Source: Bacillus methanolicus
GTDB lineage: Bacteria > Bacillota > Bacilli > Bacillales > Cytobacillaceae
DNA length: 64,000 bases
Direction of reading: 5' to 3'
Assembly: GCF_028888695.1 (NCBI RefSeq)
Contig: NZ_PNFF01000001.1
Coordinates: 1,497,501 to 1,561,500, forward strand
The stretch's first letter is position 1. Each line of letters opens with the position of its first letter. The notes beneath the pieces were generated by a model. It saw nothing but the letters and a program-made list of their open reading frames with translations, was not told the origin of the DNA and ran no database searches. Positions 34,800 through 43,997 of the stretch are shown here, piece after piece. A program made the position numbers and the translations under genes.

Positions 34800-36455
34800 T
34801 CAGCAGTCCGGTACGGACGCTTTTTTCATTTCTTTTTCTAGTTCTTCCATTCTATCCATTTTTGTTTGTTCGTCCCATTCAAAATAGTCTGCCAAATAAT
34901 TTACTGCTTTATCTTTCCATTTCCGGACACCGGCAATATGAAACAACAGCATTCCTGTTCTTCTGTAAAAAAAGTCCACCGGGGTCGCTGCCATTTCATG
35001 TTCGAGTGCATATTGCAATTGTGCAAATAATGGTAGAGGCAATTCATATTGATCGGCAAACGTCTTTTGCTTTCCGGCGATGTCAAATAAAATCGGTACA
35101 TTTGACCCGTACATCGAGATCAGAAATTTTGCTTCTTCATCTGTGAGTCCATTATTGGTTCCATTGGCTATTTGTTCATTAACATACTTGCTGAATGAGC
35201 TTGATCCGCCGACATCACCTCCCGAAATCGGCAAGTTTTTCGTTTGACATTCTTTATATGAAAAACCGCTCTCTTTTTGAAGTTTCTCGGAAGCTAAGTC
35301 AACAACGATTTTAGCCATTTTCCGGTAGCCGGTCAGTTTCCCTCCGGCGATCGTAACTAATCCAGATTCCGATTCCCAAATTTCATCTCTACGGGAAATT
35401 TCAGATGGATCTTTTCCTTCCTCATGGATTAAAGGACGCACTCCTGCCCAGCTCGATTCGATATCTTCTACCGAGATGTTCGTTTCCGGAAACATATAAT
35501 GAATCGCGTTAATAAGGTACTGCCTGTCTGCAGACGTAATTTTCGGAGATGCAAGATCGGCATCGTAAAAAGTATCTGTCGTACCTACATATGCCTTACC
35601 GTCACGGGGAATTGCAAATATCATTCTTCCGTCCGGCGTATCAAAATAAACGGCCTGTTTTAGTGGAAATTTCGATTGGTTGATCACGATATGAACACCT
35701 TTTGTATGTTTCACCGTTTTTCCTGTCGTTGAACCATCTTTTTCCCTGACTTCGTCGACCCATGGGCCAGTTGCATTGACAACTTTTCTTGCGCGGATTT
35801 CATAGTGTTCACCTGACAATTGATCAATGACCACTGCCCCTCTTACTTTGCCATTTTCGTAAAGGAACTTTTCCACCTTGGAATAATTCAAAGCAGCAGC
35901 TCCTTTTTCAACAGCCTTTTTCATCACTTCGATCGTTAATCTCGCATCATCTGTGCGATATTCGACATAATACCCGCTGCCTTTTAGCCCTTCTTTTTTA
36001 ATAAGAGGTTCTATCTCCAATGTTTCATTAGCATTTAGTATTTTTCTACGTTCGCTTTTCTTAACCCCTGCTAAAAAGTCATAAAGTCTGAGGCCGATCG
36101 AAGTGCTGAATTTGCCAAACGTTCCTCCTTTATGAAGTGGAAGCAGCATCCATTCCGGGGTTGTCACATGAGGCCCGTTTTCATATACAATTGCCCGTTC
36201 TTTTCCAACTTCCGCGACCAATTTTACTTCAAATTGTTTCAAATAGCGAAGGCCTCCATGGATAAGTTTTGTCGACCTGCTTGATGTTCCGGCGCCAAAA
36301 TCCTGCATTTCTACCAATGCTGCAGTCATCCCTCTCATCGTCGCATCAAGCGCGATCCCTGCTCCGGTGATTCCTCCGCCAATCACAAGCAAATCGAATT
36401 CTCCATCTTTTAGAGATTCGACTATATTTTTTCGGTTTGCATTTGAGAATTTCAT
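34800..36455 (-). CDS. glpD: Aerobic glycerol-3-phosphate dehydrogenase
   Basis: 551 residues from ATG 36455 behind AAGGAGGTAG. FAD-binding N-terminus [20 protein letters not shown], then [16 protein letters not shown], the NATGPWVD and [20 protein letters not shown] blocks and the C-terminal DAO_C domain. It oxidises glycerol-3-phosphate to dihydroxyacetone phosphate at the membrane and feeds electrons to menaquinone. Monocistronic here; regulation probably by GlpP antitermination in the leader. No glpF or glpK is in the window. Repeat array B follows the stop codon, and no ordinary terminator is visible. Confidence 0.95.
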   Translation of the reverse strand: MKFSNANRKNIVESLKDGEFDLLVIGGGITGAGIALDATMRGMTAALVEMQDFGAGTSSRSTKLIHGGLRYLKQFEVKLVAEVGKERAIVYENGPHVTTPEWMLLPLHKGGTFGKFSTSIGLRLYDFLAGVKKSERRKILNANETLEIEPLIKKEGLKGSGYYVEYRTDDARLTIEVMKKAVEKGAAALNYSKVEKFLYENGKVRGAVVIDQLSGEHYEIRARKVVNATGPWVDEVREKDGSTTGKTVKHTKGVHIVINQSKFPLKQAVYFDTPDGRMIFAIPRDGKAYVGTTDTFYDADLASPKITSADRQYLINAIHYMFPETNISVEDIESSWAGVRPLIHEEGKDPSEISRRDEIWESESGLVTIAGGKLTGYRKMAKIVVDLASEKLQKESGFSYKECQTKNLPISGGDVGGSSSFSKYVNEQIANGTNNGLTDEEAKFLISMYGSNVPILFDIAGKQKTFADQYELPLPLFAQLQYALEHEMAATPVDFFYRRTGMLLFHIAGVRKWKDKAVNYLADYFEWDEQTKMDRMEELEKEMKKASVPDC

Positions 36456-36472
36456 GCAGCTACCTCCTTGCA

Positions 36473-36545
36473 GTGCTGAATCCAAAAAAAGAAAGAGAGA
36501 CCACAAAAAACATTACCGGCCTACGATAATGATATGTGGTCTCTC
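36473..36545 (-). promoter_or_regulatory. glpD leader terminator (GlpP-type antitermination site)
   Basis: On the minus strand GAGAGACCACA (36545-36535) and TGTGGTCTCTC (36505-36495) pair as an 11-bp stem, with an inner CATTA/TAATG pairing and a following TTTCTTTTTTT. It lies between promoter region and glpD, ending about 20 bp before the ribosome site. In B. subtilis the glpD leader has such a terminator, relieved by GlpP bound to the RNA in the presence of glycerol-3-phosphate. Confidence 0.8.
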
Positions 36546-36610
36546 CGTTTCTCCTGCCCAAATATTTACTTCAAGTCAAGATTATTGAAAAAAATCAAGC
36601 GAAATCCGCA

Positions 36611-37441
36611 TTACGCTTCTTTCTTTGTTCTTGTGGCAGCGCGTTTTTTCCTTGTTACCGTCTTTTTCGGTTTTGTCCTGTCAATGGAAGCCTGCAATGC
36701 AGCCATAAGATCTGTTACATTTGAAACAGGTTCTTTTTCTGCCGGCGTCACCACTTCTTTTCCTGTACGTTTCGCTTCAATCAGTTCAAGTAATGCCGTC
36801 CGGTAGTCATCCGTATATTTTTCAGGTTGAAAATCCGTTGTCAGCTGGTCAATTAATAAAATGGCCGTATCAATTTCTTTCTTCGTTACTTTATTTTCTG
36901 CCGGCACATTTGGAACGTCGGCTGCAGGTCTTACTTCATCCGGATAATGGATCGTTTCCATTAAAAGGGTGTTTTCAAAAACCCGTATAACGGCAAGCTG
37001 CTCCTTTGACCTGATGATGATTTTGGCGATACCGACTTTTTCCGACTCTTCAAGCGCCTTGCGCAGTAATGAATACGCTTTTCCCCCGCCATCACCAGGT
37101 GACATATAATAGCTTCTGACATAATAAATCGGATCGATTTGCTCCATTTTCACAAAGTCAATGATTTCCACCGCTTTGTCTTCATTTTCCCTTTTCCAAT
37201 TTTCCAAATCTTCGTCATCAAGAACAACAAACTTTCCTTTTGTGTATTCGTAGGCCTTTACGATGTCATCATTTTTTATTTCCACATCACAGACCGGACA
37301 AACCTTTTCATATTTAATCGGCGAATTGCATTCCTTATGAAGGTTGCGGAGTTTCACATCTTTATCTTCTGTTGCTGCATGCAGTTTAATCGGGATATTG
37401 ACAAGCCCGAAGCTTATGCTGCCTTTCCATATTGTATGCAT
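36611..37441 (-). CDS. ku: Ku homologue of the bacterial NHEJ system
   Basis: 276 residues from ATG 37441: MHTIWKGSISFGLVNIPIKL, two Cys pairs HKECNSPIKYEK and CPVCD typical of the Ku core, and a Lys/Arg-rich C-terminal tail (TKPKKTVTRKKRAATRTKK) that in this family contacts DNA. It forms a homodimer that holds broken ends and recruits LigD. In B. subtilis ku (ykoV) and ligD (ykoU) are neighbours; here ligD lies 4.6 kb away on the other strand. Expression in spores (sigma-G) is known for the B. subtilis pair. Confidence 0.93.
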   Translation of the reverse strand: MHTIWKGSISFGLVNIPIKLHAATEDKDVKLRNLHKECNSPIKYEKVCPVCDVEIKNDDIVKAYEYTKGKFVVLDDEDLENWKRENEDKAVEIIDFVKMEQIDPIYYVRSYYMSPGDGGGKAYSLLRKALEESEKVGIAKIIIRSKEQLAVIRVFENTLLMETIHYPDEVRPAADVPNVPAENKVTKKEIDTAILLIDQLTTDFQPEKYTDDYRTALLELIEAKRTGKEVVTPAEKEPVSNVTDLMAALQASIDRTKPKKTVTRKKRAATRTKKEA

Positions 37442-37528
37442 ATTCCATTTCTCCATTCAGCAATTGATCTATTCTTAATTTGCATGAAGCGTTGAAGAAA
37501 ATGCATATAAACATTTGGAAAAAGTGAA

Positions 37529-37801
37529 TATACTCTCGTTCGCTGTTGTTTACTCCCGTTCGGTTGATGTTTACTCCCATTCGAGGTGCCTTTTCTCCCG
37601 TTGGGCACACGTTTACTCCCGTTCAAGGGGTCTTTACTCCCGTTCAACAGCCATTTACTCCCGTTCAACAGCCATTTACTCCCGTTCGGCAGATGTTTAC
37701 TCCCGTTCGAGGTGATTTTACTCCCGATTAGCAGTCGTTTACTCCCGTTCAGCAGACATTTACTCCCGTTCGAGGCGCTTTTACTCCCGTTCAACAGTAG
37801 G
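37529..37801. repeat. 21-bp-period repeat array C (13 units)
   Basis: Thirteen units of exactly 21 bp, each TTACTCCCGTTC followed by nine more variable bases (CAACAGCCAT, GGCAGATGT, GAGGTGATT). The 21-bp period makes every frame read as a heptapeptide repeat (minus strand: NGSKWLL-like), which creates false ORFs. Located upstream of ku. Confidence 0.92.
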
Positions 37802-37843
37802 AGAATTTATCTTTACCATTATTTAAAAAGACAAAAAAGAAAA

Positions 37844-37877
37844 GAGGCATGTACGTTCCTGTACGTACATGCCTTTT
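37844..37877. terminator. Bidirectional terminator
   Basis: GGCATGTACG-TTCCTGTA-CGTACATGCC with T-runs on both strands, after the CNNM/CorC remnant. Confidence 0.85.
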
Positions 37878-37887
37878 CATTGTATTG

Positions 37888-38243
37888 TTATAATAGTACC
37901 TCTGTTTTTTGAAAAGCTTCCAAATCGATTTTTGCTGGAAAAACCTCAATTCGTTTAATATGGTGTTCTTCTATTTCCAGTACCTTAAACTCATATCCGC
38001 CAAACACCACAGATTCACCTTTTTCGTGATCGAAGTTCTGGGTAGGCATCCAGCCGCCAATCGTATCCATATCTTCTTCAATATTTGTACTTAATAAATC
38101 GTTCACTTCATCAATTAAGACTTTGGAGTCAAAGATATAGTGTTTATTCTTGTATTTTCTGAATTTCAGGTACTTCATCGATGTCGAACTCATCTTGGTT
38201 TTCACCTACGATTTCCTCCAAAATGTCCTCAACAGTATCCATC
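37888..38243 (-). pseudogene. CNNM/CorC (hemolysin-like) family C-terminal remnant, frameshifted
   Basis: On the minus strand one frame reads DTVEDILEEIVGENQDEFDI through VPEIQKI (end of a CBS pair) and stops. A second frame then continues with YIFDSKVLIDEVNDLLSTNI, DTIGGWMPTQ and KRIEVFPAK, the transporter-associated HlyC/CorC domain. So there is a frameshift near 38160, and the membrane and first CBS domains are missing upstream of 38243, where yugP ends only 10 bp away. Confidence 0.8.
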
Positions 38244-38252
38244 TAAGTTTTA

Positions 38253-38939
38253 TTATTCTTCTTCTTGTCCTTGGAAGAAAATCATGACATATTTGAGTAA
38301 CTCTAAGATAGAAATTAAAGCAGCAGCTACATATGTTAAGGCAGCAGCATTCAATACTTTGTTAACGCCTGTTTCCTCATCATTATAAATAATTCCCTCT
38401 GCCAACATTAAATTTTTAGCCCTTGAGCTAGCATTAAACTCAACAGGCAGAGTAATTAATTGGAAGGCAACAGCTGCTGAGAAAAAAATAATTCCGATTC
38501 CTATAAGTGAAAGGCTTTGGAATAAAAATCCTGCTAACAACAAAAATGGAGCAATTCCGGACGATATGTTCACTAGCGGGAACATATGGTGGCGTAATAC
38601 TAATGCTCCGTAAGATTGCTGGTGTTGAATCGCATGACCAACTTCGTGAGCTGCAACAGCTATAGAAGCAATGGATGTTCCGTAATATACGGGTTCAGAT
38701 AAACGGACAACACGACTCAGCGGATCATAATGGTCTGTTAAAGTACCTGGAACTGCTTCAACAGGCACGTGATATAAGCCATTACGATCGAGAATTCGTC
38801 TTGCCACCTCGGCTCCGGTTAATCCAGTACGTGTTGGTACCTGAGCCCACTTATTGAAATTTCCTTTTACTTTGAATTGCGCCCAAACGGATAATCCAAA
38901 TGCAATAATAATTAAGAAATCCATTGGATGAAAAAACAT
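38253..38939 (-). CDS. yugP: Membrane zinc metallopeptidase YugP-like
   Basis: 228 residues, ATG at 38939 behind AAAGGAGG. An N-terminal helix is followed by the zinc site AAHEVGHAIQHQ (HExxH) about residue 97, two further membrane helices (about 125-170), the LPVEFNASSRAK block with the third ligand region, and a C-terminal helix. Family Zn_peptidase_2 (PF04298); substrates unknown. A MerR-type regulator gene lies 15 bp upstream on the same strand, so the two form an operon. Confidence 0.9.
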   Translation of the reverse strand: MFFHPMDFLIIIAFGLSVWAQFKVKGNFNKWAQVPTRTGLTGAEVARRILDRNGLYHVPVEAVPGTLTDHYDPLSRVVRLSEPVYYGTSIASIAVAAHEVGHAIQHQQSYGALVLRHHMFPLVNISSGIAPFLLLAGFLFQSLSLIGIGIIFFSAAVAFQLITLPVEFNASSRAKNLMLAEGIIYNDEETGVNKVLNAAALTYVAAALISILELLKYVMIFFQGQEEE

Positions 38940-38954
38940 GTTTGGTTCCTCCTT

Positions 38955-39370
38955 TTAACCTAATAACATGAGTAATATATGAATGAGTGAAATGCTTTCA
39001 GGTGACAGCCTTTTTGTAATGAGATTACGTTCATGTTCATCAAGACTTTCAAATGAAGGCAATAATTCTTCAATGTTTTCTTTTAAGTGATGAATCTGAT
39101 TTGCTATTTCGTTTGCTTGATGAACAATGTCAGACTGCTTCCCCTGTTTTTTTCTTTCAAGTAATTCTTTGATTTCCTGCAAGGATAGTTGTTGCTTTTT
39201 ACAAGTTTCAATAAACCTCAAATCCTCTAACGATTCTTGAGAGTAATAACGATAGTTCGAAGAAGTACGTTCTGCTTTTAGTAATCCTAAATTTGTATAA
39301 TAATCGATGGTACGCCTTGTTACATTCGCCAATTCTGCAAGTTCCCCAATACGGTGCTTCCCAGCCCCAT
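38955..39370 (-). CDS. MerR-family regulator, start region frameshifted
   Basis: A winged helix of MerR type: HRIGELAELANVTRRTIDYY, TNLGLLKAERTSSNYRYYSQ, followed by a coiled coil. The ATG at 39370 has a perfect AGGAGGTGA site but is in another frame (ATGGGGCTGGGAAG); removing two G from the GGGG run restores MAGKHRIGEL. As read, only a TTG at 39332 inside the first helix is in frame. Either a real frameshift or a sequencing error in the G-run. It probably regulates yugP, which follows 15 bp later. Confidence 0.7.
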
Positions 39371-39499
39371 CGAATCACCTCCTCTAAATAAATGAAGTGT
39401 AACGTGATGGTTTGCCAAGAAAGTAAAACCATTTTGCCATCCATGTTATACGGTGGGATAAAGCAAAAAGTTTCAAATAGCAAGATTTTCTAACTGGTG

Positions 39500-39760
39500 C
39501 TAGTATAAATCCATGGACACATTTTAGTTAAGTTTTCAAAAATTTGACTAGAATGAAAATGAAAGGATGTGTCCTTGATGGGTATCCAAAACAGTAATAA
39601 AGAATTCAAGACATCTGGCTTCTCGGCAGGAAACTCATGCCCGCGATAATTAAAGAGTTAATTAATCTAAGAATGGATCAGTTCAATTATTTGGCCAAAT
39701 TCATTAAGAAGAGCGCATTTCTTGCTACAGAAATGCGCCCGATTGTTGAAGATCAAAGGA
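39500..39760 (+). mobile_element. Possible IS3-type element end (remnant)
   Basis: A TGGACACATTTTAGTT-like end at about 39514 is followed by AAAGGATGTG and ATG at 39579, reading MGIQNSNKEFKTSGFS, which recalls an IS3 OrfA start, then a stop after 23 codons. The part near 39611-39645 (ACATCTGGCT to CATGCCCGC) also resembles the core of the hairpin elements at 6.9 and 13.4 kb. A 10-bp hairpin GCGCATTTCT/AGAAATGCGC follows at 39711-39736. Confidence 0.35.
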
Positions 39761-39847
39761 TATGTTGAAGCCGTCTCGTACTTATTGAACTTTAGCACCC
39801 ATTTAAAAAGCTAATTACTCACAATAATTGAGTAGAGTAGAAATAAA

Positions 39848-41106
39848 TTATATCCTCTTTTTAACATTTTTGATCACTACTTTACTATGGGGAATACTTG
39901 GCATGCTAGCCATGCTGAAACTCAAATCCTGGTCAGGAACTTCACAATCCATTCGATTCGTTAGATAATCAAGACTCACTTTCATGACTTCAATGGTGAC
40001 CCACTCCCCAGCACAGCGATGTCCCATAAAGTAATCACCACCACCCTGCGGAATGAAGCTAAAAGGGCTTCCTTCCCATTTGGCAAACCGATCAGGACTG
40101 AACACATCAGGATTTTTCCAAATTTCAGGGTCATGATTTGTGCCATAAAGATCCAGCAAGGTTAACGTGCCTTCTTCAAATTTATAGCCTTTCCAGGTGA
40201 AATCTTTTTTTACCAGCGCCACGACAAACGGAAAAAATGGATAAAAACGGCGAACTTCCTGTACAAACATCTGAGCATACTTTTCATCGCCAGATTTAAG
40301 TTTCTCCTTTTCTTCCGGATAATGGTGCACTGCCAGCGCAATAAAATTGATGAATATTGCAATCGCCACAATCGGTCTCAAAATATTGATTACTTCTACA
40401 GCAGCGGTCTCGGTATCCAGAAGATTCCCTTCCAGATCACGATACCAAGCAAATTTGTGTAATGTGGTATTTTCAGGGGGATTCACTTTCCCATCACGAA
40501 CCCAATCAATGAGTTCTTCGATCCATATTTCTTCGTAATTCCGTGCATGTCTCCCTAGCCAATGTTTCATGCCAACTGCAGCTGCCGACTCGAACATCGC
40601 CCCAAATTTTTTGTCAGCCTCTTAACTTCGTTTTCTTGTACCGGTACACCTGCCCACTGGCAGGCTGTCCTGCACATAATTTCCTTCGCTTCTTCATAAA
40701 GAATAACCTTATCCATCTGTTCCCATTTGTCCACTGCTATCTCCCATTGTTTTTTTGTAATGTCAGTTAGTTTTTCAAGTTCGTCAGGAGACATAATCGA
40801 CATAAACATTTCCTTGCGATGTTTATGGGTCTGTCCATCTAACGCCTGAACACCATTCTTGCCAAACAATGTTTGCACAACCCGGTTTAGTGCAGCATCT
40901 TTCCTTTTGAATTTCTCAGTGTCATAAAAAATTTCCGCAGCTTCCTTTCCTCCCATGCAGATTGCTTTCTTTCCAAGCAAACGGGTCTCGAAAATATCAG
41001 AATTAAAACTGTGACGTCTGTTCAAAATGTATAAATATCCTTCTTCCATAAGACGCCAGGTAGAATCTATTCCTTCTTCTCGAGGCATTTGATTTATATT
41101 TGACAT
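39848..41106 (-). pseudogene. cypC: CypC-like cytochrome P450 (fatty acid peroxygenase), single frameshift
   Basis: Translated in two frames that join at about 40600. The N-terminal part from ATG 41106 (GGAGATGG upstream) runs to [13 protein letters not shown]; the other frame continues [20 protein letters not shown] to the heme loop [19 protein letters not shown] with the Cys ligand and the [15 protein letters not shown]-helix (ExxR). Together about 418 residues, the size of B. subtilis CypC (YbdT), which hydroxylates fatty acids with hydrogen peroxide. One extra G in the TTTGGGGCG run at about 40604 would restore the frame. So it is a recent single-base loss or a sequencing error. Confidence 0.88.
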
Positions 41107-41203
41107 ATGATCCATCTCCATTTTTCATAGTAATGGTCTTATTCTTTGTAAATTTCCCCTGTTTAGTCTCAAAAAAACTTGGACCCTTAAACAGATTTCA
41201 ATC

Positions 41204-41250
41204 TAAAAAAAAGCCAGTTTCCTGTGAACTGTACAGGAATCGACTTTTTT
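41204..41250. terminator. Bidirectional terminator-like hairpin
   Basis: TTCCTGT-GAACTGT-ACAGGAA core with AAAAAA/TTTTTT outer arms, upstream of the P450 and before the integrase remnant. Confidence 0.65.
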
Positions 41251-41344
41251 AATTCTTCTTATTAATTTCATACCGCCCTTTAGCATAATAACAATTAGTT
41301 CAAGTTTCTACGCTTAGCACAATCACTTATTCCAAAATATGGAC

Positions 41345-41990
41345 CGATTGTGTGGAGTGGCTAAAAACATACGCCAAGGGGAAAGTTAAGGAAAGTACTG
41401 TACGTGTCCTGGAAAAGGAAATAAAAATCTTACTGCGATATATAGCAAAAGTAAATATCGACAAGGTTACCCCTAAGAACACCAGAACATTTTAAATGAC
41501 CTAGACGATAAAGGATACGCCAAGACAACAATTGGAGGAGTACATGTATGTGCCAATATGATTTTTTAATATGCAATAAAAGAAAAAATGAGAAAAGATA
41601 ATCCTTGCACTGGCGCAGTCATCACGGTTAAAAAACTTAGCGTCGAAGAAATTGAAAACAATACCATTGAAGAAAAATATTTAGAAAAGGAAGAGCTTTT
41701 TGAATTCCTTAATGCTGTACGAGAACACGGGCTTAACCATGACTAGTCAGGATGAATCATTTATTGAAAAAACGTCTATCCAAAAAAAAGCTACGCCACA
41801 TATTTTTCGTCACACTCACATTAGCATGTTAGTTGAAGCTGGTGTTGATATTAATACCATTATGAAAAGAGTTGGTCGTGACGACAAGATTTACACTCAC
41901 GTCACAGAAAAAATGAAAAAAATGCTTCCCAAAAGATCAAAAATCATTTTGGGAGCATTTAACTTAGCAAATCGCAAGAAATGTGAGTGA
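41345..41990 (+). pseudogene. Tyrosine recombinase (phage/ICE integrase) remnant
   Basis: The SAM-like N-terminal domain is visible (DCVEWLKTYAKGKVKESTVR, then NDLDDKGYAKTTIGGVHVCA and DNPCTGAVITVKK) and so is the end of the catalytic domain (ATPHIFRHTHISMLVEAGVD, MKRVG, and IYTHVTEKM with the Tyr). Stops at 41493, 41567 and 41744, shifts and an internal deletion separate them. It marks a former integration event next to ligD; no cargo remains. Confidence 0.8.
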
Positions 41991-42073
41991 TTTGTGATTT
42001 ATTTAATATTAAAGTCAGTTTAAACAGCCTTCAAGCCTTGATATATAAACGTTTATAGGTTGGTGATTACATC

Positions 42074-43903
42074 ATGAAACCAATGCTGCCTACTCTCACC
42101 TTTGATGTTCCAGAAGGAGATGATTGGCTGTTTGAAGTGAAATATGACGGTTTTCGGTCGATTTTGGAAGTGGGTGAAACAGTTTCGCTGAAAAGCCGAA
42201 ACGGAAAAGATCTTCTTCCTCTTTTTCCGGAAATTGAACATTTTTTAAAAAACCATATCGATCATTTAAAACCTTGCTTGCCTTTTACTCTTGACGGCGA
42301 GCTTGTATTTCTTGAAAATCCATACAAAGCAAACTTCGCAGCCATCCAAGTACGCGGCCGGATGCGGTCTAAGCAGCGAATTATCCAAAAAGCACGCAAA
42401 GCTCCGTGTCGTCTGCTCATTTTTGATGTGTTGACATTAAATGGAAAATCATTAAAAGATCGTGAATATCAGACAAGAAAACAAATTCTTATTGATTTTT
42501 TTGAAAAAACAGGACTCCCCCTCGCTCCCGACGAAAAAGATGAAAGGCTTATGCAGTTCATACCGGCAAATAACAACTTTCTAACCATTTGGGAAAACGT
42601 TGTCCTTTATGACGGGGAAGGGGTTGTTGCAAAACAATTGAAAAGCCGCTGGGAGGAAGGAAAAAGGACAACAACTTGGCTGAAATATAAGAACTGGAAA
42701 TATGTTTCTTGTTTTATAACGGCATATGAAAAATCGAACGGCTATTTTTACGCAGCTGTTTATAAGGAAAAAAACATATACCCGATCGGGCAGTTTCTTT
42801 TCGGGCTAAAGCCTGATGAAAAGCAATCACTTTTTCAGATCATAAAAGAGAATAAAACCGGTGAAGACAAGCAATTTATTTACGTCGATCCGGCCATTTG
42901 CGTTGAAGTGAAGTACCTGGAAATGTATGAGGAGCAAATGAGAGAACCTCATTTTGACCGCTTCCGTTTCGACCTTTTACCGAAAGACTGTACATATGAG
43001 AAATTTGTATTACAACAGAAAAATCTCCCTGTCGAAGTAGAAATTACACATCCTGATAAACCTTTATGGGAAACTCCCCCCATTCAAAAGATGGACTATC
43101 TTCACTTTTTGAGGGAAATTTCCCCTTATATGCTTCCGTTTTTGAAGGACAGGCTACTTACGGTCATCCGATATCCGCACGGTATTTTTGGCGAAGCTTT
43201 TTATCAAAAAAATAGCCCGGATTACGCACCGAATTTTGTTGACACACACGAAGAAGAAGGCATCAAATATATCGTTTGCAACAGCCTTAAAACATTATTA
43301 TGGCTCGGAAACCAGCTTGCCTTTGAATTCCATATTCCTTTCCAAACGATCTCAAGCAAGGGCCCGGGCGAAATCGTTTTTGATCTGGATCCGCCATCAA
43401 AAGATGCGTTCCCTTTAGCGATAAAAGCAGCCAATGATATAAAAGAGGTGCTGGACCATCTGGAACTGATCAGCTTTATTAAAACATCCGGAAACAAAGG
43501 GCTGCAAGTGTACATCCCTTTGCCGGATAACCGTTATTCCTATGAGGATACAAAACTGTTTACTTCTTTTATCGCCGAATATCTTGTTTCAAAGGATCCT
43601 GATTCGTTTACTACAGAAAGAATGAAAAAAAAGCGAGGGGCCAGGCTGTACGTGGACTATGTCCAGCACGCGGAAGGCAAAATGATCATAGCTCCTTATT
43701 CACCCCGCGGCAACTCAAAAGCGACTGTTGCTGCTCCGCTCTTTTGGGAAGAAGTAAATGAGAACCTATCAATGGATACCTTTCAAGTTACCACGATTTT
43801 AAAACGATTGAAAGACAGCGGAGATCCGTTTCAATCTTTTTTCAAGGCAAAAGAAAGGCAAAAATTTCAGCCTGTTCTTGATTTCCTGAAACGAAAAGGA
43901 TAA
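42074..43903 (+). CDS. ligD: ATP-dependent DNA ligase LigD (ligase-polymerase)
   Basis: 609 residues. The ligase domain comes first: active-site Lys23 in EVKYDGFRS, LDGELVF, FDVLTLNGK, and DGEGVVAKQ motif IV. From about residue 325 follows the primase/polymerase domain: THPDKPLWETPPIQKMDYLH, the metal-binding FDLDPP and SGNKGLQVYIPLP, then the terminal YSPRGNSKATVA. There is no phosphoesterase domain, as in B. subtilis YkoU (611 residues). With Ku it repairs double-strand breaks by end joining, important in spores. Monocistronic. Confidence 0.95.
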   Translation: MKPMLPTLTFDVPEGDDWLFEVKYDGFRSILEVGETVSLKSRNGKDLLPLFPEIEHFLKNHIDHLKPCLPFTLDGELVFLENPYKANFAAIQVRGRMRSKQRIIQKARKAPCRLLIFDVLTLNGKSLKDREYQTRKQILIDFFEKTGLPLAPDEKDERLMQFIPANNNFLTIWENVVLYDGEGVVAKQLKSRWEEGKRTTTWLKYKNWKYVSCFITAYEKSNGYFYAAVYKEKNIYPIGQFLFGLKPDEKQSLFQIIKENKTGEDKQFIYVDPAICVEVKYLEMYEEQMREPHFDRFRFDLLPKDCTYEKFVLQQKNLPVEVEITHPDKPLWETPPIQKMDYLHFLREISPYMLPFLKDRLLTVIRYPHGIFGEAFYQKNSPDYAPNFVDTHEEEGIKYIVCNSLKTLLWLGNQLAFEFHIPFQTISSKGPGEIVFDLDPPSKDAFPLAIKAANDIKEVLDHLELISFIKTSGNKGLQVYIPLPDNRYSYEDTKLFTSFIAEYLVSKDPDSFTTERMKKKRGARLYVDYVQHAEGKMIIAPYSPRGNSKATVAAPLFWEEVNENLSMDTFQVTTILKRLKDSGDPFQSFFKAKERQKFQPVLDFLKRKG

Positions 43904-43997
43904 GGCGAATATTTTTATTAAAAGTCAAGGTAATGCTTTATAACATTATCTATTTAATGTCACAAATGATAAAGGGTAAAAAAGAAGGATAGGTGAG

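Noticed and set aside
34610-35146. 178-residue Phe-rich ORF
   Set aside because: Made of array B read through plus antisense glpD.
37414-37794. ORFs with NGSKWLL-like heptapeptide repeats (and three on the other strand)
   Set aside because: They arise only because the 21-bp DNA repeat is a multiple of three; all six frames are open, and there is no ribosome site.
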